Source of the DNA: Hirudinaria manillensis
Taxonomy: Eukaryota > Annelida > Clitellata > Hirudinida > Hirudinidae
Reading direction: 5' to 3'
NCBI GenBank assembly: GCA_034509925.1
Contig: CM067530.1
Span: forward strand, 1,472,001 to 1,536,000
DNA length: 64,000 nucleotides
A program made the translations under genes and the position numbers. Of this stretch, positions 38,148 to 51,515 are shown in pieces. The notes beneath the pieces were generated by a model. The model did not search any database, had not been told where the DNA came from, and saw only the letters and a list, made by a program, of their open reading frames with translations. Position 1 is the first letter of the stretch. Each line of letters opens with the position of its first letter.

Positions 38148-39156
38148 GCTCTCCTCCTTATCACCAACGTTCGTAGCATATTTCCATTGCCAGAAGTTAA
38201 CCCAATCGCCAAAGACATCCGCCGTTAGTTCCGATATTTATCGATGTTTGCATCCGATATTCATCGATACGGACCTATCGTTTCCTTTGATGACGAACCC
38301 ATTCTGCGAGGATGTTTACTTTGTTTCGCTGGCGCACGCAAAGACGGACGTCAAATCTTATTATCGCTCGCATTCGATGTCTATGCTTTCGTTTCTGTGC
38401 TGACCTGTTTCGTGACGACTCTGTTTGAAATAAATTCGACCTGGGTCTACTGGTCTTATTTGTTGCAATAATCAATTTTATTTAATTTATAATATTTTAT
38501 AATGCCAAAAATTGCCATCGATTACCTGATTTTTATGCTATTTTTTCTAAAATGATGAAATAAAATAAGAAATGTGACGGTTTGCGGATTGGCTTAGCAT
38601 ATTATATCGACGCTGGCGATGAAACCGGAAACAGGGTCCGATGGAAACATAGACACGAAAACACAGTTATGACAACATAGATATGAAAATTGAGCCGAGC
38701 GATAAACAGATTAGAACATAAACTAAATTACCCCATAAAACCGGGCTTTATTGCCAGAGCCCTGGATTTTTTGAAAACATTTCTGACCGATGGCTTTGCC
38801 ATGAGATACGACAGCAGTGGAAAATGATGTTTGAATAGGTTAAAGGTTTACAGTGCACATTGTACATACGACTGTACAATTTAATACGCTTTCGAACAGA
38901 TTTTTAAGTTATTAAGTTGTTTTTTTTTTCAAATTATGGTGTTATTTCATTTTAAATTGTTTTATAATAAATGACTTTCACCGATGATGATTAGAAGCAT
39001 TTCAAAATTCCGTGTAAAATTCTTGCTTATAATTTCACTTGTATTATTTTCATTATATTACTTTAATATTATAATTTCATTCAATAAGCTGAGGTCCTTA
39101 AGATTATATTCTCTGGTTTGATCCTATTTTTCATTACATTAATACATTTTAATGAC

Positions 39157-39219
<63 letters not shown>

Positions 39220-39220
39220 T
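39157..39220. repeat. (AAT)n microsatellite
   Basis: About 21 pure units. Confidence 0.95.
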
Positions 39221-39507
39221 CATCGCAATGACGGCCATAAACTTTGAACAAATCTGTATTTGTTTAGCTGGTTTTGTTTTTGAACTTTTGATTTCATTGA
39301 CCTGATTTGAAATCTTATTTGGTTTTGGCAGTCCAAGGAGTCTTGTTGAGATCCATTGAGATCCAAGTCTTGCCGAAGTTGCTAAATAATTTTAAATTGA
39401 TAATACAATTATTAAATAATAAATAATATTAAAATTATTACATCAAGTTTTAGGGCATAAATAAGAAGAAGAAAAGGTCTAAGGCTTAGCCTTGAAGAGC
39501 CTGGACA

Positions 39508-39852
39508 TTGCAATGTCTAGTGGACATTTCCATTGACAGTTCCATAGTTGAGAAGAAGTTTATTTCAGGAACGCTGGTTCTGATATCGATGCTGGATGTC
39601 GAAGGAGTTTCAAGAATCCATCATGTGCTGGAGTTCCTTGCTAACGACTTCAGAAAAAAAAAGCATTTCGTCTCAGAGTGTTGCATTCAAAAGCTCAGGA
39701 CTGTTTTTGTACCTTCAAGAAGGCTACTTAGTGAAGTAGAAAACAATTTTCATTCGATCTCATTGTATCTGCCGGATCGAAATGCATGTAAATACTTAAA
39801 GACATGTAAATACTTTTGTACTATATCGAAACCTCTTCAGTTTCCGTGGTGA
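39508..39852 (+). CDS. Unrecognised open frame, 114 codons
   Basis: Starts with CTG/ATG-type codons and runs to TGA with balanced composition (ISMLDVEGVSRIHHVLEFLA...). No family is recognised and no splice context is clear. It lies 290 bases right of an (AAT)n tract, so a relic of a mobile element is possible. Confidence 0.15.
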   Translation: MQCLVDISIDSSIVEKKFISGTLVLISMLDVEGVSRIHHVLEFLANDFRKKKHFVSECCIQKLRTVFVPSRRLLSEVENNFHSISLYLPDRNACKYLKTCKYFCTISKPLQFPW

Positions 39853-41096
39853 ATAGCAAATGCTGGCAAGTGAAATGGTTAGTTGGGGTATTCAAGTCGA
39901 AGTGCGAAAGTGTGGCGTCGTCAGAGAGCGGTTGTCACATCAATTCCAGAGAGGTGCCTCATGTGATATAAGACAAAGCAGACAGAAGTTGCACGGAGTT
40001 GAACTACGGACGTGATTGACTTGTCGACTGTGTGTTGCTTATTTTTAGCAAAAAAAATAAATGGGATTTTGGCTGAAAAACAAACTTTAGAGTGAATAAA
40101 TTATATTTGGATCTGATTTATATTTTCTCGTTTTCATTGAAAATTCTTCTAAAACTGGGAAGCAGTATAGATGCAGCTCAACGAAGAATTTAAAATTTTT
40201 CAACAGGAATTGCAAAGATTTTAAGAAATTTGTGATGAAATTACTTAAATCATCCATCGCGAGTTAATTTTGATTCGCAACATATTCACTCTAAATTCTA
40301 TCAAATTTAATAAAATGATGAAAACATTTAAACAATTTATTCTATTATGAGTTATTAGTCATTCGTCTAAACATTTATTTTTCCATATAAAACATTTTTT
40401 CTTTAACTTTTCTTTATTTGAGAAATGTGAAAATTATTTTTTTAAAAATACAATTCAAAACCTGAAACAGCATTTAAACCAGCTGCAGTTTTGTTCTAGT
40501 AAAAGCGTTGGTACGTTAATAATGCCCTCTGATTATTAAATCCAAGTCAAGGCAATCCAAGGCAAGATGGAGCAATTATGCATTTCTCACGGACAAGACG
40601 TTGATGTCCACAATAAACTTTTTTTACTCGCAACTTCTAGAAACACCTCGAACGTTGTCAGTTTTTTTCTGTCTTTGAATCTTTAATGACTCAATGTTTA
40701 GTGTCTTCTGTGAATCCCTGGCGAAACTTTCTTCTTTCTGAGATGCAAAAAGTTCACTTCTTTTGCTCTTTTCCCAGCCTCGTGATTTTTAAATGTTAAA
40801 TTATTTTTGAGGTGCTTCATATTTTTACATTCTTTAATCGGGTTTGTAATAAAAAGCTTCTTCTCGTGAATTATTTCTCAAGTCGAAATGAGAAAGGAAC
40901 CTTTGTTAATTCTATTGAAAATGTTTGAAATTGTTATATAATCATTTACATTGTCGCTGTTGTTTGTTTGTTTTTCATCACTTCCGTCTACTTAGAATTC
41001 ATTTAAATTTATTCTAGACTTAACAAGCTGGATTTTGCAGTTTCATCAAAACATGATTTAATTTTAATCTTAATTCTGTCAAATCTCTTTCAATAA

Positions 41097-41354
41097 TTAT
41101 AGTAATAATAATAATAACTTTCGCGAATAATCTGAAGATTTAATTGAATTATCCAAAGTTTCGGACACACATGCCTGACAATTCGTAGTTACACCTGAGA
41201 TTTTAGTTTCCCAAGTAAAATGTCTGTCGTGTCCGAAAGTGGCCAAGATATTCCTCATCGCTTTATGGCACTCAGTGGCAAAAGCAGGACCTGTTGACAG
41301 GCAATAAAGGGTTCTCTTTGACCGGCTAGCGGCTCCTAGTTGGCCAAATAACAC
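41097..41354 (-). CDS. Unrecognised Cys-containing open frame
   Basis: 85 codons with well-mixed composition and five Cys (YCLSTGPAFATECHK..., TTNCQACVSETLDNS). The right border could be an exon edge, but no convincing splice set or homologue is seen. The left end is an (AAT)n tract. Confidence 0.2.
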   Translation of the reverse strand: MLFGQLGAASRSKRTLYCLSTGPAFATECHKAMRNILATFGHDRHFTWETKISGVTTNCQACVSETLDNSIKSSDYSRKLLLLLL

Positions 41355-43404
41355 GACCTTTTCCTAGTTTATTGATGTCGTTAACGCTTCCACAAAGTCT
41401 TAAATGTCGCCTCTCGTAATATCGCGGGCTGTCTTTGGGGTCACTACATTCTCTTTGTAGATTCGAGCGCCACTTGATGGTTCCCCGAATATTTTCTCGT
41501 GAGAAGTGCTTTTCTTTTTCTTAATCGCGTCATTAGAGTGATGAATGAAAGTGAGGAGACGGAAGGTTATGACGAGTGTTTATGGACGCTCGACCTGTTG
41601 TAACCCAAAAATAATAATCGTAATATAAAAAAAAACAGCAATAGACACTAAAAGTAATACTAATAATACCAAAAACAGGGCCTATAACGCGGCATTATTT
41701 AATGCTAACTGAGTTGCGCAATAATACATGACATCAATAAGTAAATCACCCGACCCAGTAATGCTCATACCTCCAACGCTAACGATGGCAATTTGGAAAA
41801 CCCGACAGAACGGCGGATGAAAAAGAGCCCGGAATTAATTTAGTTGTTACATTTTTGTGTGCAAATATGCAGCAATAAAATGAGACTATAATCTTTCACA
41901 ACTAATATTCTCCTACATTAATGCAAGCTCAGAGGTACTATAAACAACGTCTTGGAATACAGAAGTGCTTCAAGACTTGAGTTGAATTCCTCTGCTTAGC
42001 TAAAATGGTCTTCATGATGAGCTTCATATTGTTATTCATGAAATCAATTTAAATGCTCACTCACGGATAAGAGATGCTTCCTATCTATAGCCAGAAGATA
42101 TATGTTCTAATATATGATTTTGTTTAGTGATTAATAAGCTATTATAGTTATTATTTCAAATTTTCCAAAAATATCTTCTGCATTTATATACGTTCAATTC
42201 ACTTGTGCCTTAAACAAAGGCCAAAAATAGCAGCACCAAAAAGAAAATCATTTTCAAAACCAAGGTTGACTTTCACTTTCGATCTTTTTTTCACCAAAAA
42301 CGTCTGACTTTTTTTTTACCAGGAGAGCATTTTTTTCAAACAACCTCTCATTGTTCATGGCGACACTGACACGCAACCTTTGAAAATTTTGCTGACAAGT
42401 CATGCCATCCCTTTATTATCTGAATTAAATGGGTTGAAATTATTGATGATTATGAAACTAATTTGTTGATGATGATGATTTTGAATACAGATTAAATAAA
42501 TTGTTTGTAATATATTCTTCTACGTGTTGTGATTGGTTTAATAATAACTTGTTATAATCTTGTTGCTAAGGGAGTGACTCGCATTGAGCATTATTTACAT
42601 TCGATATATATTAAAATAATTAACAAACGTCACTTAATCATAAATTACAAAACGTTCGACTGAATATGCTATAAAAATTGCAACCAGAGTAACTTAAAAC
42701 AGCTTTTAATGGAATTTATTGGAGTTCAACAAAGTGCGCTGTTGTACAAATTCATCTTTGTATTTAAATTTAATATTTAGAATTTATTTTGAAAATATTT
42801 TTCAAGTGCTCAAGAAAAGCAATCATTAACGGACAGGATAGCGAACGCGATGAAAGAGACTTAATTAAAAATTCACATCTCTGTCGAAAAGATTCCTGAC
42901 AATTTCAGAATTTGAAGAAAAAAAAAGACGAACAAATGGCTGTCAGTTTTCGTTTCATTGTAGAATTTCTTAGCTTTTAATGGCTTTTTTTGCTAATTTA
43001 GTCAAGAAATGAATCGGTTTTCGTCTCCAAATTGGTCAAATAATTTTAAATTAACAACTGATTAAAAATTAAATTTATTGAAGCAATAAAATGTCTTAAA
43101 ATTAGCACCCAGGCAATCGTAATTTTATTTTCTAACTAATTTAAAAATTTTCCAGAAATTGGAAAATAAATCTAAATATTTAGGGGTGGATATTTTGGTA
43201 ACAGTTCTTTCAAACAAGTTTTAAAGTTAAAGTTAACACGTTCAAATATTTAACCGACTATCTGACCCAGGTGAAGGACAATTTTGAGAATATAAGGTTC
43301 TAAAGACCGGATTTAAGAATCAAATACCCAATAGGCACCAAAAATCTATTAAAAAATAGGTAATCTTTGTTTCAATTTTAAAATTTGAGAGATTTAATCA
43401 AGTT

Positions 43405-43530
43405 AATTTTAATAATAATAATAATAATATGTCATTTATATGGCGCCGTGCTCCAGGGGCGCTGGTATAGCGCTTTTTGAACATTTTTACAGTTTTGTAA
43501 AGGATCCTAACAAAAGAGCTCTCAGAAAGA
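43405..43530. mobile_element. Possible TAA-associated element relic
   Basis: Directly after (AAT)6 comes TGTCATTTATATGGCGCCGT, then GGGGCGCTGGTATAGCGCTTTTT. The CATTTATAT-GCGCC/AGCGCTTT pattern next to AAT repeats is one I associate with dispersed invertebrate repeats, but limits and family are unknown. Confidence 0.3.
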
Positions 43531-43547
43531 CGTACCCTCTGTTCATC

Positions 43548-43631
43548 ATTACTATCATCACCACCCTCACCATCATCATCATCATTACCATTATCACTAT
43601 CTCTGACGTCATCGTCATCAGCATCGTCATC
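43548..43631. repeat. (ATC)n-rich degenerate tract
   Basis: ATCATC units with ACC, ACT and GTC variants. Confidence 0.85.
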
Positions 43632-46600
43632 GTTGTAAACGTTGGCTTTCATTTAACCTGAAGATTTGCATAGCAATTTCGATACGAAAAGACTGATGAG
43701 CGTCCCGCTTTCATTGAACGTTTTCAATTTACTCAAAATAAAGCATAATATTTTAATTTATCATTTAAGGTGTTCTTTAATAAAGCATAAAGTCAAAATA
43801 TTTTTCTTCGTTTGACTGTTTAAAATGAAGAAAAAAACAACCCCAATATATTTGTAACGATCCACGAAAACTTAATTCTATTATCGACTTAATAACTTCT
43901 GCCGGGCGAAGAGAAATGAGCATTTAAAATATAATAAATTAAACATTATTGATTGTAACCAAGTGGTTGAATGAAAACAAATAACCGATGATCAATCGTA
44001 GTAATTAGAAATTATCGCTAAACACAAAACCAAAATCGTAGACGTTTCCTTCAATACTACATTTCTAAACAAAAGACAGAAAACTGGCATTCACGCTCGG
44101 CCCAATTTCTTTCTTTCTTTCTCGTCTTCTTCGACTTCTGCCCTGAAGGTGTCGAGGAATAAACAAGCCTCTCTAAACAAGATCTAAAAAGGCAACTGTC
44201 AATTGTTCGATGTGAGTTATCACTCAAAGAATATATAAAGGTAACTCAAAAGGGATTCGGATTGACCAATATCATACCAATATCTAAAGTAGTATATGAT
44301 TAAGTATGTCATTGGAATGTTGCCCATTTCTTCAGGCAACAACTTTCAAAAAGAAAAACCCAGTAACGAAGTGTACCCAATTTGAGTCAAATTAGTTATA
44401 AGAAGACAAAGTTATTCCTGAACGCGATTTATTGAGCACTTAACTTCCTAACTCTTCAATATTCAGCTCATCGACCACATGCCACAAGCTTCGACAGCAG
44501 GCTTTGAACATTTCCGAATTCTCCTCGTCACAGATGTTGTTTCAAAGGACAGTTTCCTAGAATTTATTGCTTTCATTTGAATTTCAACGCAAACTCTCAA
44601 GGTTTTCCGATGCAATCGAAAACTGGAAAAACCCCTTTTACGGTTCTTGATTTCTCATTCTTCAATTGGAAATTTGGAAAGTAGGTTCAGAAAATTCAGA
44701 GCCTCAGGCTGAAAATTAGTTTAATGGAATTTAAATTAATCTCTATTGATTAGCGTAATCAGGAGTTAAGTTATTCAAAGAACAATTCATCTTGAATGAC
44801 GCTAAGAGGTTTAAGTCTTATTCACTGCCAGGCTTTGGAAATGTGGCTTTGTTTGCTTCAGTCCTGAGACTGCTTATCCGCTTTACTTCGTCTGGGAAAT
44901 GCGGATCAGTCTCAACAGTTAAGTCGGCATTAACTGAGTTTCCTGGCTTTTTTTCGGCACTACTTGTTAGAAACAACTTTTTTTAAATAATCGTTCCTAA
45001 TAATTTACAAGTTGTAAAAGTCTTAGGAAGATGCTTTTATGTGTGCGCAGCTAACGATCCATAGAAATAAACAAAATGAACGCTTAAAGTTGCAGTTTTT
45101 TTTTTTTCTGTCGGACTGCAAAAGGTATTTTCGAGGTTATTTGCCATGTTTATTAAGAAAGCAGACGAGACGTAGACTTGTCATTCCAGGCCATCCATCT
45201 TGCTTTGACGGTGGACAAATTCTCAGCGAGGAAAAAAGATCACTGGAACAAACTTCTGCTTCTCATTGGAGGACATACGTCTTCAAAGTCTAAAAAACTT
45301 TCCTAGTTTCGAAAATTTGGCAATAACTTAACTGAAGTAAGAGTGATCGTTATCGTATCGAGCCATCTCCGACGAGAACCGAGAGGCCGTGGCAAAAGCT
45401 GGGGGTTAGGTTTCAGGGCATGGTCGGACAAAAAGATTGTTAGATTGGAGATTTATAAGTAGGATAATCTGCTAAGCAGATAGGAAGCGTAAATTTGCTT
45501 TAACGACGCCTCTCAAAAGCTTTTTCAGCAAGCTTTATTCCTCCCTATGAAGACCGCCTTTGAGAGGCCATTTCCCTCATCCGTGATTCGTAAGTGGCAC
45601 GTATCCACTCAAGCAGGTCAACAGGTTTTCGTGGCAACAACGTCCTCATAATTTCTTCCCAACCTGCAACATCCAAGCGCAACGAAACTGCATTTTTCCA
45701 TTTTTTCCTTTCTAGGTAGAATCGCTAATTTGATTGCGTTTAAATGTCGATTGGTTCTTTAGACTGACAAAGTTTCCCGATTGCAGGACTTAATTCCTGG
45801 ATTAGAGATTCCACGATTCTCGCGATTCTCGATATAATCAATTGATGTTTTAATTAAACTGCCATAAAATTTAACAATCCATACGGCAAAGCATTTTTAT
45901 TTACGGTGCCATCAGAATAGGTTGTAAAATAGTCTTTAACAAATAACTCATTCTTTCGAAAAATAGTAATAAAGACTGAATTTATTGAAATATATTCACA
46001 TCAAGAGGAGGTGCTGGAATAATAAACATCACTTCATGGTCAAGCATCGTTAGTTTTTGAGAAGAGAGGAGATCGTAAACTACTTTTAGCCATGCCTAAA
46101 AGCACTGCCCCCTGTTAGTGCTTTGTAGGTTGTAGGTTGTTGCGTGACTCTACAGACTGGCAACTGCTGTATTTGTTTGTCACAACAACTTTTTAAACAC
46201 CACCCTCGGTATTTGAAAGACGTGTGTGAGATGTGTCGGTTTTACATTCTGAGGAGGCGAACAGAAATTGTGCAAGTTAGAAAGGGTGTTGTGGATGTGA
46301 TGTTTGTACTTTACGGCCTTTAAACTTAATGTTATAAAATTATGGCCATGAAATTATTTGCCAGTCTTTGCCATATCTTTGGTGACTATCTATTGCCGTA
46401 TGTTACTAAAAACGGAATATGGTGAAGGTGCTAGTGACTCGCACCGAAATTCGGGTCAATGTTGATATGATATTCTCTCCAAAATGAACTTCATTTTTGG
46501 TATTAAATATTCAAGCATCTTAAGATCAAACCGAAAAATTGGAATATTTTAAGAGCAGTTTTAGGTCAAATGTTGTTCATAATTTTTTCAGAATCTTAAA

Positions 46601-47561
46601 ACTTTTGTTGAAAAACTTATGAAAAGTTTGGCAGGACGACCTAAGATTGGCGTTTTCCTCCCCTGAGACTAGATTTGCAAAGTTCTGGACGATGCGATAA
46701 ATTTTGCCTGAGATTTAACAGTACACGTAAACAAAAAGTACACGTAATATCAAATTACAGGAAATGGGATTTAATTTAATTTGCCACAAATATAAAAATT
46801 TATAAATTACTGACTGCTTACATAAACAGGAAAGGAACGAATTAAAGGAATTAAAGACAAAATTTCAAATCCATGTTTTTTTGTTGCAATTTATGGATGA
46901 TTTTTTCGTCATATTCCCTTCAAATCGGAAAAAAATCATTAAATTATCTTTCACAATCCAGCTAGAATCATCAGCTTCAACTTTCAATTCCGTTTTAAAA
47001 AAATATTATCAATTGTTGATAAATACAATTTCCTACGAGTACGAGTGGCTGGATGTCTAAATTGATTTGAAGATATTTATTATATCATCTGAAAAGTTTC
47101 TAGAAGCAATAGATCTTTGTCGCCTATACGATATAATAAGGTAACCCTCACGTTGTACTATGCTGTGGTATTTCCATACCTTTCTAACTTTAACATGGTA
47201 TGGACATCCACTTAATCATTACATTTAAAATCATTGCTCATACCAACTACTCCAAAAGCGATCCACACTCCTATACAGCTTTCACCTATTAGTAACTAAA
47301 TTTACTACTAAAAGTCTATTGTTATTTCGATTATTATCAAATTATTATGAACAAACTGGATACAACAATATCCAGTCATCATCGCTCATAAATTACTTTA
47401 TTCGTTCATCTGATGTTCAAGATTAATTTCTAACTTACAGAAATAGACTACTTTCCTAAAAGGATCGCACGGGACTCAAGTCATTTTAAAAGAAATATCC
47501 AGGATCTCGCATCGATTATCCTATCAGTCTTCAAATTAGATCTCCAATTTCCTCGTCAATA

Positions 47562-47652
47562 TTCAAATAGTCACATAAGTACTGAATACCCACTTTCAAA
47601 TAGTCAGTACATAAGTACTGAGTACTTGCTTTCAAATAGTCAGTACATAAGT
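47562..47652. repeat. Three tandem copies of a 33-36 bp unit
   Basis: Units start TTCAAATAGTC at 47562, 47595 and 47631; copies two and three carry an extra AGT (AGTCAGTACATAAGT). The spacing steps are 33 and 36 bases. Confidence 0.85.
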
Positions 47653-47970
47653 TACATGAGGCATCGGTTGTATCCATGAACGTGAGGTAACTTTCCTTTG
47701 ATGAATCACTCGATTAACAGTCGACCTCTACTTATCATATCCAATTTTTCTTGTGCTCCTGAATATAATGTTAATTTTATACAATCTCACCATGTTATTT
47801 AAGAAATAAGTTTTTTAAATAGAATATTTTTTGAATATTTTAATGAAATTAAAACAAAATTAAACGTTAAATTTACTGAACATTAATAAATACGAAAATA
47901 TTCACATAATGTTGTTCAACAGAATATCACCCACGTTAAGAACGTACCTTTAAAACTATGACGTTTACTG

Positions 47971-47995
47971 ATTATTATTATTATTATTATTATTG

Positions 47996-48042
<47 letters not shown>

Positions 48043-48074
48043 TATTATTATTATTATTACTATTATTATTATTT
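47971..48074. repeat. (ATT)n microsatellite
   Basis: ATT units with GTC, ATTT and ACT interruptions. Confidence 0.94.
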
Positions 48075-49311
48075 TATAAATTCGTCTGATAGAGATTCTC
48101 AGATGCTTGGGTTTTCTCAACAAATCTTTAAAAAAAAAATTAAAATAAAATAGCAGTTACTTCAAATGCCTCCAGCTTTGTGTGGATGATTTCTTTCCCT
48201 GACATTAAAATCGTGAATCGCCATCGAATTTATTGGATTAAAAATTTAAAAGAAAAAAAAAACTTATCTTTTCCTTCATATTTCCTTCAACAATTTAAAA
48301 CAATACCGGATTGGCTTTCAGATTGAAAATGTTCGTTGAACGTGTTTTACAAGGTTTTACGTGATAGTCCTAAGACAATGATACAATCAATATCGCCGGA
48401 TAGCGACAGTGATTAGCAGACATGGCCAAAGAAAAACAAATATGTATATAAATAAAAATAAATAAAAATTACTGCAAATAAATTGAATGCACTCAATAAT
48501 TCAAAAAGAATGAATGCAAAGAACCTCAAACAGATAAAACAGATCGGAACGGCACTTTATCATGAAAATTAAATGCATTATTGTTCGTAATAGGCTTTAA
48601 ATAAGCGTATTTCTTGTAGACTTTATCTTCTATAATTCACGATCAAAAGTAAAATTATTGATTAAATATAATATAATAATATTAATAATATTAGCAATCG
48701 TTATGGCCATAAATAATCTTGATGAAGATGAAAATATCAGATATCATCCGACCGCAAAAGCCAAAAAGGCTGGCATTTCCATTTATAAAAGCAATTGCTT
48801 CTCTTTAAATAAATTTTAGCAAATACATTACTTGAATAGGTTTCATAAATAAAACGTTTTATATAAGCGGTCGTTAAATATGCTTTTGAGATCCGTAGAC
48901 ATTAATTAAACTGCATCTTAAATATTTATTTCCTAAATATTTATATCAAATTTTTAAATTTTATTTATAATTTTTTTTTTTTTTTTGGGAAGACCGAGGC
49001 ATGATATTAAAATAATTATGGGACTTTAAAAAGATTATTATAACCGTGAAAAATGGCAAAAGAATCATTAACATGCCACATGTCCAGAAGATTCCATAAT
49101 AAGTTATGTTTGCATTATTTAAAGCAATTTTCAGTTTATGTAGATATTTTAGCGTTTTAAGCTGTCATTAATTTTGTGGACATTCAAATTAGCTTTTATT
49201 GCATCTGGCAATGTTTAGATTTTATCTAATTTTCGATTTATTTAGTATTTATTTTCGTATAAAACCCAGTTTCATTGATTTAAAATATCGTCAGTCATGT
49301 TATCAATTGAT

Positions 49312-49395
49312 TCATCATCATCATCATCATCGTAATCATAGTTGATATCGCCATCATCGTCGCTGTCGTCGTCATCAACGCATCCATCATCTTCG
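49312..49395. repeat. (ATC)n/(GTC)n tract
   Basis: CATCATC then CGTCGTC units with interruptions. Confidence 0.86.
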
Positions 49396-49512
49396 CCATA
49401 TTGCTTTTATTCCGAGTTCTTTAATTTTCGCGGAGTTCGTCCTTGAATATGTCGAGCGATCGATCACAATTTGTAATGAAATATTTATTTAATGGAGATT
49501 GTAATAAAATAA

Positions 49513-49560
49513 TTATTTATTTATTTATTTATTTATTTATCTGTTTATTTATTTATTTAA
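49513..49560. repeat. (TTTA)n tract
   Basis: About 11 units with one CTGT break. Confidence 0.93.
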
Positions 49561-50076
49561 CAGAATTTAAATAACGAAGCGTCCGATCGCATACGTGATT
49601 GTCGGCGAAACTGTAACCATAAATTCTAAACTCTAAATTCTAATCAACGTAATGAACTTTCGTCATTCAAGACTCTGCAGCGTCACCTGCACTTCGTAAC
49701 AAATTTCTATTCACATTCCGAGACGGCACAGGAAAACCCATGAAACCAACGGCTGGGGAGAAATAGAGTTTAAAGCAATTCATTCTCATCCTTAATTTCC
49801 CCAAAACTACCCAAACTCCGCAAATTCCTCCAGCTCCTCAAACTGCACTGACTTAAACCCTCTGACTTTCAATGATTGCTACATGATGAGCATTTTTCCA
49901 TCGCTTTTGTGAAGCAAATTCATAAGCATCCATCAATCACGTGCATATTCAATTTCTTGTCGGACTTTCAACTGGGATCAAAGTTTTTTTTTGGTTGGCT
50001 GGACGTGGTTGATCAGTTAATGCAATAAATCTCTATTAATTATAAAATGGTTTTTAAAGATTCCAATTTTGTTGTC

Positions 50077-50322
<246 letters not shown>

Positions 50323-50550
50323 CGATCTGAGTCTAAATCCATTGGATCCGAGAGATGTACTGATCGGCCTCTTGATGTATCGGACGGAGGCACCAATAGA
50401 GATGAGGAAGGTCCGAAAATGAATGTGGTTGCTAAGCAACCAAGGTGCGAGTGCCCGGCCTTAAAATAAGACACCTGCGAACGAAATAAAATAAAGAATT
50501 CACGAACCATGACTGAATAAATCCAAAGTTGCAGAGCACGCTGGAGTGTT

Positions 50551-50816
50551 GTTATTCATATTTATTTTCCCTATTTACGCCCACCGATCTGCTCCGTGAA
50601 GTAATGTAAACTTCGCTTCATGAAATTAAATTAAATTATATTAAATTATATTAAATTATTAAATTATTTTCTTCCTTTGTTATTCATATTTATTTTCCCT
50701 ATTTACGCCCACCGATCTGCTTCGTGAAGTAATGTAAACTTCTCTTCATGAAATTAAATTAAATTATATTAAATTATATTAAATTACATTAAATTATTAA
50801 ATTATTGTCTTCCTTT
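50551..50816. repeat. Tandem duplication of a 128-bp unit
   Basis: GTTATTCATATTTATTTTCC starts at 50551 and again at 50679. The copies differ at few positions (CTCCG/TTCG, TTCGC/TTCTC), and the second has about 10 extra bases in its ATTAAATT tail. The near identity indicates a recent event. Confidence 0.93.
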
Positions 50817-51210
50817 TAAGTTTTTAAAAGTGCGAAGAGCTGAGATTCAATTCCACTTGCTCCTCTCGTGTTTCAGATCATATTATTTGCCGAAATGTAG
50901 TCTGAAAGTTAAATGTTTATTTCAGTGTCGGAGTGGAATTTTAAATTTTAAATTTTAAATCTAATTTTAATTTTAAATATTTTTATGAACCCTCAAAATC
51001 ACATTTCAATTTTAATTAAAACCAGTGGTTTATAAAATTTCAAATTCAGAAAATCTGAAAAACAACGAAAATATAAATTGAAAAAGAATTTAAATCTTTA
51101 ATAAAATATGATATTTAAATTAAAATATTTATTAGACAACCACAAAAATAACCAGCGAAACTGGTACATTACTTGACTCGTTTCGATGCGGCGTCACGTG
51201 GATTTTGAAA

Positions 51211-51515
51211 GCACTCCGTCTGCACTCATTCGCACTCACCTGTACTTATTCACACTCCGTCTGCACTCATTCGCACTCACCTGTACTTATTCACACTCCG
51301 TCTGCACTCATTCTCACTCCGCCTGCACTCATTCGCACTCACCTGCACTTATTCACACTCCGTCTGCACTCATTTGCACTCACCTGCACTTATTCACACT
51401 CACCTGCACTTATTCGCACTCCGTCTGCACTCATTCGCACTCACCTGCACTTATTCGCACTCCGTCTGCACTCATTCGCACTCAAGTGCACTTATTTGCA
51501 CTCCGTCTGCACTTA
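51211..51515. repeat. 41-bp minisatellite with 20/21-bp half units
   Basis: CTCCGTCTGCACTCATT recurs at 51214, 51255 and 51296 (steps of 41) and then more irregularly to about 51510. The second half of each unit (CGCACTCACCTGCACTTATT) resembles the first, so it arose from a half-length unit. It is purine-poor on the plus strand and much richer in GC than its surroundings. Confidence 0.93.

Larger units (their letters stand above)
31764..43400. other. Gene-poor AT-rich region
   Basis: No supported host exon. It contains AT-rich DNA, simple repeats (listed), and unclassified frames at 36924-37268, 39508-39852 and 41097-41354. A segment at 38580-38780 is less AT-rich and could be an old element, but nothing names it. 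Confidence 0.45.

Noticed and set aside
51211..51515. Repeat-containing protein gene (frames LHSFALTCTYSHSVC)
   Set aside because: All frames are open because of the minisatellite period; no start context or splicing is visible.
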